The notes beneath the pieces were generated by a model. It saw only the letters and a program-made list of their open reading frames with translations. It was not told the DNA's origin and made no database searches. The position numbers were made by a program, and so were the translations under genes. Below, in pieces: positions 63,719 through 64,000 of a stretch of 64,000 nt of DNA. Source of the stretch: UBA2206 sp049303905 (GTDB taxonomy: Bacteria; Patescibacteriota; Minisyncoccia; Moranbacterales; UBA2206); NCBI GenBank assembly GCA_049303905.1, contig JBAQNP010000020.1, positions 62,001 through 126,000 on the forward strand. Direction: 5' to 3'. The stretch's first letter is position 1. The number at the start of each line of letters is the position of its first letter.

Positions 63719-64000
63719 ATGAAACCATTATACATTCTAAAAATTGGCGGGAGTGTGGCGACTCATAAGGATCGTCCGGGAATTTCGGTGCAAAGCGAAC
63801 TCTTGAAAAAAATTGCGCTTTCGATAAAAAAATCCAAGATTAAAAAGGATTTTAATTTAATTTTGATTCATGGGGCGGGAGCGGCAGGGCATCAGTTAGC
63901 GAAAAAATATGATTTAAGAGTCGGCGTGAAGGGAGATGAAAATAAATTTCATGGATCATTGCTCTCTAGCATTGCTAATCAAAAACTAAACAACGCTATA
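63719..64000 (+). CDS. amino-acid-kinase-fold protein, isopentenyl phosphate kinase-like, 3'-truncated
   Basis: The first 94 codons only; the gene runs off the window. The start MKPLYILKIGGSVATHKDRP has the GGS nucleotide-binding loop, and LILIHGAGAAGHQLAKKYDL matches isopentenyl phosphate kinase (HGAGSFGH in the archaeal enzyme, with the key His). IPK phosphorylates isopentenyl phosphate to IPP. Other kinases of the fold are possible because the C-terminal half is not visible. Confidence 0.78.
   Translation, partial: MKPLYILKIGGSVATHKDRPGISVQSELLKKIALSIKKSKIKKDFNLILIHGAGAAGHQLAKKYDLRVGVKGDENKFHGSLLSSIANQKLNNAI

Noticed and set aside
1..64000. CRISPR array
   Set aside because: No set of regularly spaced direct repeats of 25-40 bp with unique spacers and no cas gene was seen.
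1..64000. Alternative genetic code (TGA as Gly or Trp)
   Set aside because: TGA ends several clear genes and conserved Trp/Gly positions use standard codons.

Overview
The window looks like a chromosomal segment of a Candidate Phyla Radiation (Patescibacteria) bacterium, probably of the Parcubacteria type. It is AT-rich and densely packed. Several proteins are reduced: AlaRS of about 635 aa without the C-terminal domain, an EF-Ts of 192 aa, and a RelA/SpoT that ends just after TGS. Typical CPR families are also present (FtsA-like ATPase, DUF5674, a two-part VirD4/HerA-like ATPase, TrpB2, long-form HisG without a his operon). TGA is used as a stop (for example at 22239 and 34953) and Trp is TGG, so the SR1/Gracilibacteria code is not used. 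The assignment is inferred from gene content; no 16S gene is in the window.

Layout. 1-20426 is mainly housekeeping: the end of dxs, Nudix, a Fic locus, Elp3 divergent from a Trm9-like methyltransferase, tRNA-Leu, parA-parB, relA/spoT, topA, dprA, a sigma4-HARE-HTH protein, a VirD4-like pair, mnmA and alaS. An IS30-family element (20718-21839) and a small repeat lipoprotein follow. 22398-28664 carries DUF5674, tyrS, speD, an FtsA-like gene and a large membrane-anchored surface protein. 28823-33160 is the alpha ribosomal operon (infA-rpmJ-rpsM-rpsK-rpsD-rpoA-rplQ-rplM-rpsI). 33339-45046 is an accessory/defence island: NYN nuclease, nucleotidyltransferase, AbrB-like protein, a five-gene type I R-M operon with two extra genes (a membrane protein between hsdM and hsdS, a KAP P-loop NTPase between hsdS and hsdR), an HD hydrolase and a BRO/DinD protein. 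45205-48571 returns to translation genes (rpmE, rpsB, tsf, a RicT-like gene). 48579-50475 is a tRNA cluster with a 205-nt group I intron in tRNA-Thr(GGT) and two free-standing homing-endonuclease-like genes. 50578-56945 holds an exonuclease, an ABC exporter, a YdjC deacetylase and proS. 57181-60242 is an orphan TrpB2 / TrpR-like / HisG cluster. The window ends with an LD-carboxypeptidase and the start of an isopentenyl-phosphate-kinase-like gene.

The most interesting signals are not protein families. Upstream of trpB2 there are two successive short reading frames containing Trp codons (the second has Trp-Trp and a third Trp). Each is followed by mutually exclusive hairpins, the layout expected of ribosome-mediated attenuation. 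Two minus-strand genes share a conserved leader RNA ending in an intrinsic terminator. The window also carries many small palindromic repeats: GC-rich elements inserted in frame in coding sequences, long hairpins with a conserved cap, a roughly 190-nt structured repeat whose two copies show compensatory stem changes, and several foldback (MITE-like) families. All functional statements come from reading the sequence and from knowledge of the families; no search or folding program was run.
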